Shown here piece after piece: positions 49,001-58,020 of a DNA stretch of 64,000 bases. This stretch comes from Bolinopsis microptera. Taxonomy: Eukaryota; Ctenophora; Tentaculata; Lobata; Bolinopsidae. The stretch lies in NCBI RefSeq assembly GCF_026151205.1, contig NC_087081.1, forward strand, positions 17,213,058 to 17,277,057, given 5' to 3'. The translations under genes and the position numbers were made by a program. Below the pieces are notes generated by a model that was given only the letters and a program-made list of their open reading frames with translations, was not told the DNA's origin and made no database searches. How positions within the stretch are numbered: position 1 is the first letter of the stretch; every line of letters starts with the position of its first letter.

Positions 49001-52000
49001 ATCGTTTTATTTAGAAATATCGTTTAATCTTATTAATATTGCCCTTAAAAATCAATTTTAAAAACATGTTGAACATTGTGAGTAGTTGTAAGTAGTAGTG
49101 TTGCACTATTAGTAGTAAGTAGTAGTAACTAGTAACTAGTAGTGTTGTACTATTAGTAGTAAGCAGTAGTGTTGTAACTAGTAACTAGTAGTGTTGTACT
49201 ATTAGTAGTAAGCAGTAGTGTTGTAACTAGTAAGTAGTAGTGTTGTACTATTAGTAGTAAGCAGTAGTGTTGTAACTAGTAAGTAGTAGTGTTGTACTAT
49301 TAGTAGTAAGCAGTAGTGTTGTAACTAGTAAGTAGTAGTGTTGCACTATTAGTAGTAAGCAGTAGTGTTGTACTATTAGTAGTAAGTAGTAGTGTTGCAC
49401 TATTAGAAGTAACTAGTAGTGTTGCACTATTAGTAGTAAGTGTTGTAGCTACCTGATGGAACCCCTCTGATAAACCCCCGCACCCCGCAAACACGTCCAG
49501 AGTTCTCAGTTTCCTAAAGGAAGGTTCCTTCCTCTCCAGGTCTACACGCTTCTTTTTCCCTTTGTTACTACACCTGATGTTAGTAAATAGTACACTTACA
49601 GTAACACTGTTATTACCCACTATTATTACCCACTAGTATTACCCACTTGTATTACCCACTATTATTACTCACTATTATTACCCACTATTATTACCCACTA
49701 TTATTACCCACTAATATTACCCACTATTATTACCCACTATTATTACCCACTATTATTACCCACTAATATTACCCACTATTATTACCCACTTGTATTACCC
49801 ACTATTATTACCCACTATTATTACCCACTATTATTACCCACTATTATTACCCACTATTATTACCCACTATTATTACCCACTAATATTACCCACTATTATT
49901 ACCCACTATTATTACCCACTTGTATTACCCACTATTATTACCCACTATAATTACCCACTAATATTACCCACTATTATTACTCACTATTATTACCCACTAT
50001 TATTACCCACTATTATTACCCACTATTATTACCCACTAATATTACCCACTATTATTACCCACTATTATTACCCACTATAATTACCCACTAATATTACCCA
50101 CTATTATTACTCACTATTATTACCCACTATTATTACCCACTATTATTACCCACTATTATTACCCACTATTATTACCCACTATTATTACCCACTATTATTA
50201 CCCACTATTATTACCCACTATTATTACCCACTATTATTACCCACTATTATTACCCACTATTATTACCCACTATAATTATTACCCACTATTATTACCCACC
50301 TAGCCTCAGAGGGGATATCCTCCAGGCTTTTAGTATCTGAATCCCAGCACTCTGAGAAGTAGAAATGGTCGGGGAGAGTTGTGTACCTGCCCAGATCTTC
50401 AATAACCTCCCTGTGTCGCACTGTGCACTTACCTAATATCTTTTCAGCGCGTATTTTAACCTACAGAAAACTTAGATTAGATTTAGACACAATAAATTAA
50501 TATAGCGGTCTTACTATTGCAAGATTCACTGGGTTCCTACAAAAAGGGCTAGGTTATATAATATATATGTTATAATAGGTTATAATTGACTTTAGCTGGT
50601 GTCTACCTGATCTATACTGTAGAAGAGGAGGTTGATGTCGGCTGCCTCCGAACAGAAGTTCTCTATGTTACCATGGTTACCCACTAGGTTCTCTGCACGG
50701 TACATCTTCTTAACAGTCACCTGTAATAAATAGGCCCACTCATAACTTATAATTAATTAGTTGCTGGAGGAACATTCAGTAAAAACTGTGATAATATATC
50801 TCCTATCATTCAAAATGGGAAAAAAAGAGATAGTACTATGATTTTGACTTCTAGTACCTCAATTTGGGATCAAACCAAATTGAGTGACCAATTAGTCAGT
50901 TAACTGTGTCCCTATTTACCTTAACAGAAGATCAATTAGTCAATTAACTGTGTCCCTATTTACCTTAACAGAAGATCAATTAGTCAGTTAACTGAGTCCC
51001 TATTTACCTTAACAGAAGATCAATTAGTCAATTAACTGTGTCCCTATTTACCTTAACAGAAGATCAATTAGTCAATTAACTGTGTCCCTATTTACCTTAA
51101 CAGAAGATCAATTAGTCAGTTAACTGTGTCCCTATTTACCTTAACAGAAGATCAATTAGTCAGTTAACTGTGTCCCTATTTACCTTAACAGAAGATCAAT
51201 TAGTCAATTAACTGTGTCCCTATTTACCTTAACAGAAGATCAATTAGTCAGTTAACTGAGTCCCTATTTACCTTAACAGAAGATCAATTAGTCAATTAAC
51301 TGTGTCCCTATTTACCTTAACAGAAGATCAATTAGTCAATTAACTGTGTCCCTATTTACCTTAACAGAAGATCAATTAGTCAGTTAACTGAGTCCCTATT
51401 TACCTTAACAGAAGATCAATTAGTCAGTTAACTGTGTCCCTATTTACCTTAACAGAAGATCAATTAGTCAATTAACTGAGTCCCTATTTACCTTAACAGA
51501 AGATCAATTAGTCAATTAACTGAGTCCCTATTTACCTTAACAGAAGATCAATTAGTAAGTTAACTGAGTCCCTATTAACCTTAACAGAAGATCAATTATT
51601 CAGTTAACTGAGTCCCTATTTACCTTAACAGAAGATCAATTAGTCAATTAACTGTGTCCCTATTTACCTTAACAGAAGATCAATTAGTCAGTTAACTGTG
51701 TCCCTATTTACCTTAACAGAAGATCAATTAGTCAATTAACTGAATCCCTATTTACCTTAACAGAAGATCAATTAGTCAATTAACTGTGTCCCTATTTACC
51801 TTAACAGAAGATCAATTAGTAAGTTAACTGTGTCCCTATTTACCTTAACAGAAGATCAATTAGTCAATTAACTGTGTCCCTATTTACCTTAACAGAAGAT
51901 CAATTAGTCAGTTAACTGAGTCCCTATTTACCTTAACAGAAGATCAATTAGTCAATTAACTGTGTCCCTATTTACCTTAACAGAAGATCAATTAGTCAAT

Positions 52001-55000
52001 TAACTGTGTCCCTATTTACCTTAACAGAAGACCCATCCAGTCCCTCTTGTTTGGTTGAGAAACTGACGACGCGGCCTATTCTGAAGACTTCTGGAACCAG
52101 GTCGTTATTTCCCTTGATGTAGTCGGTCTTTCTGTAGTATTCTGTGAGATGTCAGATACGGTAGAATTAAACTATTTAAAATATGCAGAAATAGTTCCAG
52201 ACGTTGTAGAACAGTTTTAGAATCATAACTCCATCTTCTAATAGCTTAAGTAATCACGATTAACTTTTTATAACGTACTATCGAGTGTACAGTTTATTCA
52301 CCTGGAAACATTTCGTCATCAACTTTGTCTTTTCTTATTTTTGTGATATTGCTTTTTCCTCTGAAATAAAATGACTTATTTTATCCGTTACTTATCTGTT
52401 ATTCGTAAATTTAATCAGTCTCAGGTATTGTTCACAAACAACAAAATTGCGTAAAAACTACAGACAAATTATGAAAGCTGTTCAGCAGTTCAGGGACATA
52501 TTTTTAATATTCGACTAGATTATTAATTATTATTAATAATTGTAATTTATGATGACGTACCTGGATGGCATTGAGTAAGCGTCTGATCTTACGTAAACAT
52601 AGTCCCCCACATTGTACTCAATGTTCTTGTATTTTAGTACACCTTTCTCTTTTTCTGATAAACATTGTTGTTTTATGCCCAATCGGAGAAGTAGTACAAA
52701 TTCGGAAAATCAATTCCTTTCGAGACAAGTAACGGCCAGGTAGCGCAGTTGGTTAGCCAGCTTTGCAATCGTGAGGTTGCGGGTTCAAATCCCACTGCCT
52801 GCCTGGTCGTGGGGTGAGTGTCGTTGACATTCAGCTAAGGATCGTGAGTGGTCTATGCAGCCCCCCGGTCTACTCAGCCGAATACTCGAGAAATCGGGTG
52901 TGAGGGTTAAATGAGGAGCTGCACATTGCAGCAAAGTCTCGGACGAAGAAAGTATGGTACACACTACCTTAACCGTCACTGGCTAAAAACAAATCCTTCG
53001 GCTTCCTGTAATTGGCTGGTTGCACTTGTGTAACAATATGGCTGTTGGAATACTCCGAAGTAAAATAAGTGTCTAGATTTTTTAAAAAAGTGTGTGGTGC
53101 AAATAACTGGACTGGTTAAAATAAACTGAAGAACAAATTGCCCCCTAACTACTAACTAACTGCTAACCTAAGAAAGGAATATCCCCCCTAACTACTAACT
53201 AACTGCTAACCTAAGAAAGGAATATCCCCCCTAACTACTAACTAACTGCTAACCTAAGAAAGGAATATCCCCCCTAACTACTAACTAACTGCTAACCTAA
53301 GAAAGGAATATCCCCCCTAACTACTAACTAACTGCTAACCTAAGAAAGGAATATCCCCCCTAACTACTAACTAACTGCTAACCTAAGAAAGGAATATCCC
53401 CCCTAACTACTAACTAACTGCTAACCTAAGAAAGGAATATCCCCCCTAACTACTAACTAACTGCTAACCTAAGAAAGGAATATCCCCCCTAACTACTAAC
53501 TAACTGCTAACCTAAGAAAGGAATAGCCGCCCTTTCTCTCTCCCTCCTCCTAGTACAGGCAGGACAGCACCCCTCCTCCTCCTCCCACTCCAGATACTCC
53601 CTTAATGGACACTCAAACCTGACAAAGTTACAATTCTTTAGCTTCAAACCTGACAAAGTTACAATTCTTTAGCTTCAAACCTGACAAAGTTACAATTCTT
53701 TAGCTTCAAACCTGACAAAGTTACAATTCTTTAGCTTCAAACCTGACAAAGTTACAATTCTTTAGCTTCAAACTTTCCAAATATAAATGCAGCAGGAGTT
53801 CCACAAATTGTATCTCAAATATTGAAACATAACAAATGCAGACCAGGGTTGGTAAAACGCGTACCAGGGTTGGTAAAACGACCCTACCTTGCTTTGTCAC
53901 TGTCATACCAGAGCTTAAAGAATAAAGCTGTATCCTTCTTCTCAGGAACTGGCATGCCACCTGAACAGAGTGATTGTTTTATAAGTACTTATAGTAATGA
54001 ACACAGCAAACAACTGTATAATTAATTAAGTGAGAATATTACCTATCATGTTCCAGTTAGGAGGAGGAGGGCAGTAGTTTACAGTAACTTTAGTGAGGAC
54101 AGAGCCTAAAGGAGCGTCATCACACGAGTCCGAGAGAAACAGTTCGCGCTCGTCATGTGCTTCACCAAGTACTGTGTCTCCAGCACGACTAAGAGGGTTA
54201 CTATGGTTACATGTGCTTCACCAAGTACTGTGTCTCCAGCACGACTAAGAGGGTTACTATGGTTACATGTGCTTCACCAAGTACTGTGTCTCCAGCACGA
54301 CTAAGAGGGTTACTATGGTTACATGTGCTTCACCAAGTACTGTGTCTCCAGCACGACTAAGAGGGTTACTATGGTTACATGTGCTTCACCAAGTACTGTG
54401 TCTCCAGCACGACTAAGAGGGTTACTATGGTTACATGTGCTTCACCAAGTACTGTGTCTCCAGCACGACTAAGAGGGTTACTATGGTTACATGTGCTTCA
54501 CCAAGTACTGTGTCTCCAGCACGACTAAGAGGGTTACTATGGTTACATGTGCTTCACCAAGTACTGTGTCTCCAGCACGACTAAGAGGGTTACTATGGTT
54601 ACATGTGCTTCACCAAGTACTGTGTCTCCAGCACGACTAAGAGGGTTACTATGGTTACATGTGCTTCACCAAGTACTGTGTCTCCAGCACGACTAAGAGG
54701 GTTACTATGGTTACATGTGCTTCACCAAGTACTGTGTCTCCAGCACGACTAAGAGGGTTACTATGGTTACATGTGCTTCACCAAGTACTGTGTCTCCAGC
54801 ACGACTAAGAGGGTTACTATGGTTACATGTGCTTCACCAAGTACTGTGTCTCCAGCACGACTAAGAGGGTCACTATGGTTACATGTGCTTCACCAAGTAC
54901 TGTGTCTCCAGCACGACTAAGAGGGAGGGAGGAGGGGTATTTGATAGGGGTTGAGAGGGTGAGGGGTATTTGAGAAAGGAGAGGGAGGAGGGGTATTTGA

Positions 55001-56470
55001 GAGGGGGATGGAAGAAGAGGGGCATTTGAGAGGGATGTGAGGGAGGATGAGGGGTATTTGAGGGATGATGAGGAGTATTTGAGAGGGATGGAGGATGAAG
55101 AGGGGTACTTAGTACTTACTTTAACCAGTGAACGTGTAGAAGGTTTTCACCGCCCTTAGTAAACATAGTGGTGATCCTGCCAATATAAGATGGGATATCG
55201 GGGGTTTCTGGAGCTATTGAAACGTAGTCACCCAGGGATAATGCTTCATTTTCAACCACTGCTGACTTATAAAACACTTTCTTTCCTGATGAATATATTA
55301 AAAGTGGAATTTATGAATTTTTGTCAAATCAATCAATTTTAATAGCACTATTTTAATTTTCGGATCTAAAATAAAATTCATAAAAACCTTCTTTGCATAT
55401 AATGTTTCCAGTAAACTTTCCTTCGATGCTACTAGACACTTTCTTATCTGCCTTTAACTGGGCCACTTTGTTGCTCGGGTCTAAGTTATCCGTTTTATCC
55501 TCTGAGTTCTCCTCGGCCCTCATCACCGCAATGTTTGGACACCTAGCATTATTCATGTCTTAGTTACATTACTATTGATTCGAGACTAGGAGCAATATCT
55601 CTAGTTTTATAGACGGGAACGTTTTCAGATCCTTGACTGTTACGAGAATTTAGAAAACGCACATGCTCTATTGCGCGCGCAAAAGATTAATATATTCAAA
55701 AACCGCGAAAATCAATGCTAACATTACCATTTACATACAACTATGTTTTTTGGTTTTCGCGCGCAGGAGCTTCGGCAAAAGAGATGCTGAACTGAATCGT
55801 GAAGATTGTATTACTATCGCAAAAACTTACTTCCGTTCCATACAGGCTTGCCTCTTTTTGCCCGATCCTCCAAACTTTATCTTATCCTTGCACATGTTGC
55901 ATTCTCCACAATCAGGCATCTTGCATACCTCACATTCATTACACCGTGTCTGCCGTGACTGATGAAATTACGATGTGAGATTAATACTAAGCGGAGTGTT
56001 CCATACCACGCCTTTTTACTGTGTGTTACGCTTTGCTTTAAATGTCAGTTTTTACAAGTTGCATGTTTTTTAGTGGGCAGATTTACAACCAATTAAATTT
56101 CCTATCATTTTGCTAGGGCGCATGCCAAAATAGTCGTCGCCCAGGTAAGATGTGGCCTCTTCTATAAAAACTTAACCCTTATTGGAGGACATTGGTCAAT
56201 AAAATAATGATGTTAGGGCTTGGGGGCCACAAATCTTGTAAAACGTCTCCAATCTTTTGTCTGTAATCAACTCCCTGCCTAATTATTTCAACACCCTATA
56301 AAACTTGTTACCCCCCTTCATCTTCAGGTTCCTTTACTTTCGTTTGGATATATCGCAACGAAATTTGGATGCAGAGCTCGATATTATAGAGTTCAAGAGT
56401 TCACTAGTGTTACCTTCGGCAGGATATCACTGTCGCTAAAGTATAAACTCGATCCGTCCAAAACATCATA
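43011..56470 (-). CDS. DNMT1: DNA (cytosine-5)-methyltransferase 1, C-terminal end not found
   Basis: Maintenance methyltransferase that copies CpG methylation after replication. Eighteen exons, transcript order: 56414-56470, 55831-55958, 55388-55542, 55120-55285, 54043-54188, 53888-53960, 53512-53618, 52561-52654, 52302-52360, 52020-52141, 50607-50720, 50300-50460, 49453-49573, 48827-48922, 44830-44943, 44516-44597, 44170-44278, 43011-43130; all phases join without a stop. Seen in order: CXXC zinc finger ([33 protein letters not shown]); BAH1 ([20 protein letters not shown]); [17 protein letters not shown]2 ([41 protein letters not shown]); motif [36 protein letters not shown]; motif IV GGPPCQ with the catalytic Cys; [20 protein letters not shown]; motif [27 protein letters not shown]. 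The replication-foci domain upstream and the target recognition region with motifs IX-X (QGFPD, GNAVPP) downstream were not found. Several introns carry arrays that copy the exon junctions, and a LINE sits between exons 48827 and 44943. Confidence 0.95.
43131..44163. repeat. 22-bp minisatellite, about 46 copies, filling a DNMT1 intron
   Basis: Unit CAGTAAACCAGTAACACGTG plus AT, almost invariant. It spans the whole 1039-base intron from donor (ATGGG|GTGAGT) to acceptor (TTACCAG|GTACC). The acceptor ACGTGTTACCAGG resembles the unit read on the minus strand (ACGTGTTACTGG). Confidence 0.97.
44255..44333. repeat. 39-bp duplication of a DNMT1 3' splice site and exon start
   Basis: Two copies of a 39-bp unit that, on the minus strand, contains ACTTTATTTTCAG|G and the exon start coding EFYRPRY. 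The inner acceptor gives the exon 44170-44278 that matches the family; the outer acceptor (exon to 44317) would insert 13 in-frame residues. Confidence 0.93.
44481..44530. repeat. 25-bp duplication of a DNMT1 5' splice site
   Basis: Two copies of a 25-bp unit. On the minus strand each holds the exon end CCTCAGCTATT and the donor GTAAGTTCC. The first donor (exon end 44516) keeps the frame (LSYC-EFYRPR after splicing); the second would shift it by 25 bases. Confidence 0.93.
44944..45150. repeat. 14-bp CACGTG array, left half
   Basis: Unit ATTAAACACGTGAT, about 14 copies, beginning at the acceptor of DNMT1 exon 44830-44943. The acceptor ATCACGTGTTTAACAG contains the unit read backwards. The array continues at 48625-48765, split by the LINE. 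Confidence 0.95.
45142..48628 (+). mobile_element. Full-length RTE-like LINE inserted in a DNMT1 intron array
   Basis: Starts in the ATTAAACACGTGAT array, carries one intact ORF (45391-48597), and ends in AAGTACAAGTAAGTAA where the array resumes. It is antisense to DNMT1. A target duplication cannot be seen because both flanks are the same repeat. Confidence 0.9.
45391..48597 (+). CDS. LINE ORF2-like protein: AP endonuclease plus reverse transcriptase, 1068 aa
   Basis: Single intact ORF. Residues about 70-315 form an apurinic-type endonuclease: [42 protein letters not shown] and GSDHYLV are its usual motifs. Residues about 540-850 are the reverse transcriptase: [46 protein letters not shown] and the catalytic TDYADDMAV. 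The C-terminus has [21 protein letters not shown] and [13 protein letters not shown], common in RTE-like and related LINEs. It nicks target DNA and copies its RNA in place. No ORF1 was found, which with the short-repeat 3' end favours an RTE-type assignment; the exact clade is unproven. The lack of stops suggests a young, possibly active copy. The first Met is the assumed start. Confidence 0.94.
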   Translation: MNNQKWSDSRSSRRGVARMKCSGQSRKDPSVQMRTKKSPNFNSVISSQHITHVDPEKGRALPCNFIKHSINVGTWNVLSLESSSSKLYELSQNMSAYKMDVLGLTETHRPGTGEVTLDDGSLFINSGRSDGYRRQGVGLVLSKKTKNSLISYSPISERILAARLHSRHINISIVIAYAPTEDAAVGVKDDFYQQLSGAFDELPAHDVKFLLGDLNARIGQDNSAWSGVIGKHSLHVSSNDNGLRLLDFCALHQLTIGGTLFQHRDIHKGSWKSPDGRTVNQIDHVCISTKWSHSLLDVRSCRGADIGSDHYLVRGQFRVKLMAVQKMNASRRKSPAIENLRDQSKVEEYCIALQNRFSCLPMEENLDGEWTLVKDTIKEVSMEVLGERPRRRKQQHLSQETKSLIAERSKIKQMAPSDKNNRSEYSRANKLVKKSCRKDDENWALRVAADLETAAVHGRQREVWQRIKTLSGKKNRKSTAVRDKSGKLIADPSAQRERWGEHFSELLNPPPTNADLSDLDHLEVVPCFPYLGDGDGPPTGLEILNCLKKLKNHKSAGIDEISNEQLKYGASGLVDRMEKLFSKVWNSEAVPDDWLKGIVIIVPKKGDTSHCSNNRGITLRSTASKLYQIIILQRMSDGLESLLRDNQCGFRKNRSCIDQIYSLRTIIHNCIEYNLPLYVNFVDFKAAFDSIDRNYIWKAFSHYGLPCKYIRIIQAFFNGTVSAVRHNGELSEWFEVSSGSGQGDIQGPPLFNVCLNVAAERTESNKVVSHGAVLQRSISPLVDDITVLDTDYADDMAVLDNSEEGLQETTDLLCMYGAQGGLRINGKKTEAMVIGKATSQRPYTKEATVNITVEDTPVQQVSDFTYLGTIISSDGTIDRELSARIQKASGAFNQLSNIWKNRNIQSYTKIRIYKAAVLTILLYGSEVWNTTKKQLHRFEVFHQRCLRRILRIRWLDRVRNTEVLERAKINPVETFIGANRLRWFGHVTRMPDTRLPKYLLNWTPAHGRRSRGRPRKNWMKCLLEDAAAFTGNTDIDLEGASEMASDRKLWREMIRHKREFIGAGHSND
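48625..48765. repeat. 14-bp CACGTG array, right half
   Basis: About ten copies of ATTAAACACGTGAT following the 3' end of the LINE, same phase and unit as 44944-45150. Confidence 0.95.
49077..49443. repeat. GTAGTGTTGTAACTAGTAAG repeat
   Basis: Irregular array of about 50-base composite units next to the donor of DNMT1 exon 49453-49573. On the minus strand the intron begins GTAGCTACAACACT and the array carries AGTTACAACACT, so the donor-proximal intron sequence seems to be its seed. Confidence 0.9.
49618..50299. repeat. 13-bp array, about 52 copies, carrying a donor-like word
   Basis: Unit CCCACTATTATTA. On the minus strand the DNMT1 exon 50300-50460 ends GCTAG|GTGGGTAATAAT and the array reads AGTGGGTAATAAT over and over. 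It fills most of the intron to exon 49453-49573. Confidence 0.96.
50885..52031. repeat. 44-bp array, about 26 copies, each with a DNMT1 5' splice site
   Basis: On the minus strand each unit holds TCTTCTGTTAAG|GTAAATAG. The first 12 bases are the exact end of exon 52020-52141 and the rest is the start of its intron, followed by GGGACACAGTTAATTGACTA. About 26 identical donors follow the real one. Confidence 0.97.
52732..53080 (+). mobile_element. tRNA-derived SINE, copy 2, in a DNMT1 intron
   Basis: Near-identical to 29548-29896 with the same A and B boxes, antisense to DNMT1, between exons 52561-52654 and 53512-53618. Confidence 0.9.
53139..53525. repeat. 43-bp array, about 9 copies, each with a DNMT1 5' splice site
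   Basis: On the minus strand each unit reads TATTCCTTTCTTAG|GTTAGC. Fourteen bases equal the end of exon 53512-53618 and the rest is its intron start. Because CCTTTCTTAG is also a good 3' splice site, each copy could act in both roles. Confidence 0.96.
53613..53774. repeat. 31-bp array, about 5 copies, each with a DNMT1 3' splice site
   Basis: On the minus strand each unit reads ACTTTGTCAG|GTTTGA, matching the acceptor and first six bases of exon 53512-53618, then AGCTAAAGAATTGTA. Confidence 0.93.
54155..54925. repeat. 56-bp array, nearly 14 copies, each with a DNMT1 3' splice site and exon start
   Basis: On the minus strand each unit holds ACCCTCTTAG| followed by 33 bases of exon 54043-54188 (coding [11 protein letters not shown]), then ATGTAACCATAGTA. 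The last copy in transcript order runs into the true exon. Copies are nearly identical. Confidence 0.97.
54925..55105. repeat. Purine-rich GAGGGGTATTTGAGA repeat
   Basis: Imperfect 25-30-base repeats between the 56-bp array and the donor of exon 55120-55285. Confidence 0.85.
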
Positions 56471-56474
56471 CTGC

Positions 56475-57340
56475 AATGAAATTTTCAAATAAATGGCAAT
56501 CAAGCGACAGAAGAAGATTATGAAACATTACCACTTACCAGAGAATACACTTAAACTTAACTAACGTAATAAACTTAAACATATCGGAACGTAATGTTGT
56601 GCTCCAACTTCTTATAAAGCTCACTCCACAATTAGTAACAAGGGTGATGTCAGTATTTAGCAAATCCGTAGGGAATATAATATATAAATATCGTAGGGAA
56701 TAAGTAATCGGGTTTGGATATATGAGGTGGTCCGACGGCGCTACAATGATGACAAAAGTCTGCTCCTTCACAATATAGACCACTCCCCTATAATTATGTG
56801 TATAAAAGGAACCTATTTTGCGCGCGACGCCAGTTATGTTTTAATTAATTACAGGCCAGTTTTAGGTGCTTGACGACTGTTACACAGGTTTCCATCGGGT
56901 TACAATTTACTCTAATTCATTAATACAGCATATTAGTCATCTGAGCGGATCAATCATCAATATAAGTGTTATTTTGTTGAAACAAGCTTAATAAATTACC
57001 GAGTGATAAAATTCAGCAAGTCAAAACAAATTAAATTATTATATCAGCTGATAAACTCGTGGCCGATTATTTAACAGTTGATCGACACTGAATGGTAAAA
57101 AGCGATTACATATTTAAGAACAGATGTTACTTTACATGTTACTTTATTTCTGCACGCCTAATATTATGAAAACGATTATCACGTGCGCCAAACACCACTC
57201 TGGGATACAGTAAAGTAGAACAATTACATTGTAGGCAGTAGGGATTTTTGATCGTGCGTGGTGTTACCGCGGCGAAATTCTTGTTAAAAGCAGGCCACCA
57301 ATTGATCTACTTACTGTAGGTTCAAAAGACTTTGTTGGTC
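56475..57340. other. No gene recognised upstream of the first DNMT1 exon found
   Basis: Unique AT-rich sequence. Upstream DNMT1 exons (replication-foci domain) were looked for here and not recognised. An 82-residue minus-strand frame at 56535-56783 has no support. Confidence 0.4.
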
Positions 57341-57341
57341 C

Positions 57342-57342
<1 letters not shown>

Positions 57343-57392
<50 letters not shown>
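57343..57392. repeat. Poly-G run of about 48
   Basis: The longest homopolymer G run in the window, preceded by CCCC. Its true length may be collapsed or misread. Confidence 0.93.
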
Positions 57393-57647
57393 CTATACCG
57401 AAACAGCCAGCCCCATAACACAGGTTCAGGGCCAAAACCGCTATCATTCTGATTAGTTATTGTAATAATACAGGCCCCCCTGTATATAAGGTAAGGAGGG
57501 CCAGGGGTGACAGATCATGAATTTGGATAATTCAATTTGGATAATTTCATTTTACGTATAAATAATCTCCGAACGCTGAATGAATTACCAATGTGACCAG
57601 TTAGTAAGTTAGTAGAACAGGATGACTACAAACCATCCCCTGATATT

Positions 57648-57712
57648 AGCACGTGATATTAGCAGGTGATATAGCACGTGATATAGCATAATAGCACGTG
57701 ACTAATAGTCGC
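57648..57712. repeat. GCACGTGATAT repeat, 4-5 copies
   Basis: Short imperfect array with CACGTGATA words, about 300 bases upstream of the protease start codon. Confidence 0.8.
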
Positions 57713-58020
57713 TGACTAGTGATCAGGATATTAAAATATGATAATTCATTAGATTTCTCATTTCATTTAAAATCCTAGTGCCCGTTACACTTAACACTAG
57801 TGTAATTACATATCTTTCTGTTCGCTTTGGTTTAAGCTCTCTCTCTTTAGTTTAGTTTACTTAGTTAGATCAGTAAACTAATGTTCCTACCCAAATAATC
57901 GCTCTATACTATACTGTAGGCACATTTTCTACGAAGTTCCATTCTTTTTCTTGATAATTTAATTTTTCTACAAGTCAGGTTTAAGGTTTTTTGAACGACT
58001 AATTTCATCACAACTGAACA

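Noticed and set aside
49790-50080. 96-residue Tyr/Leu/Thr open frame
   Set aside because: Translation of the 13-bp array.
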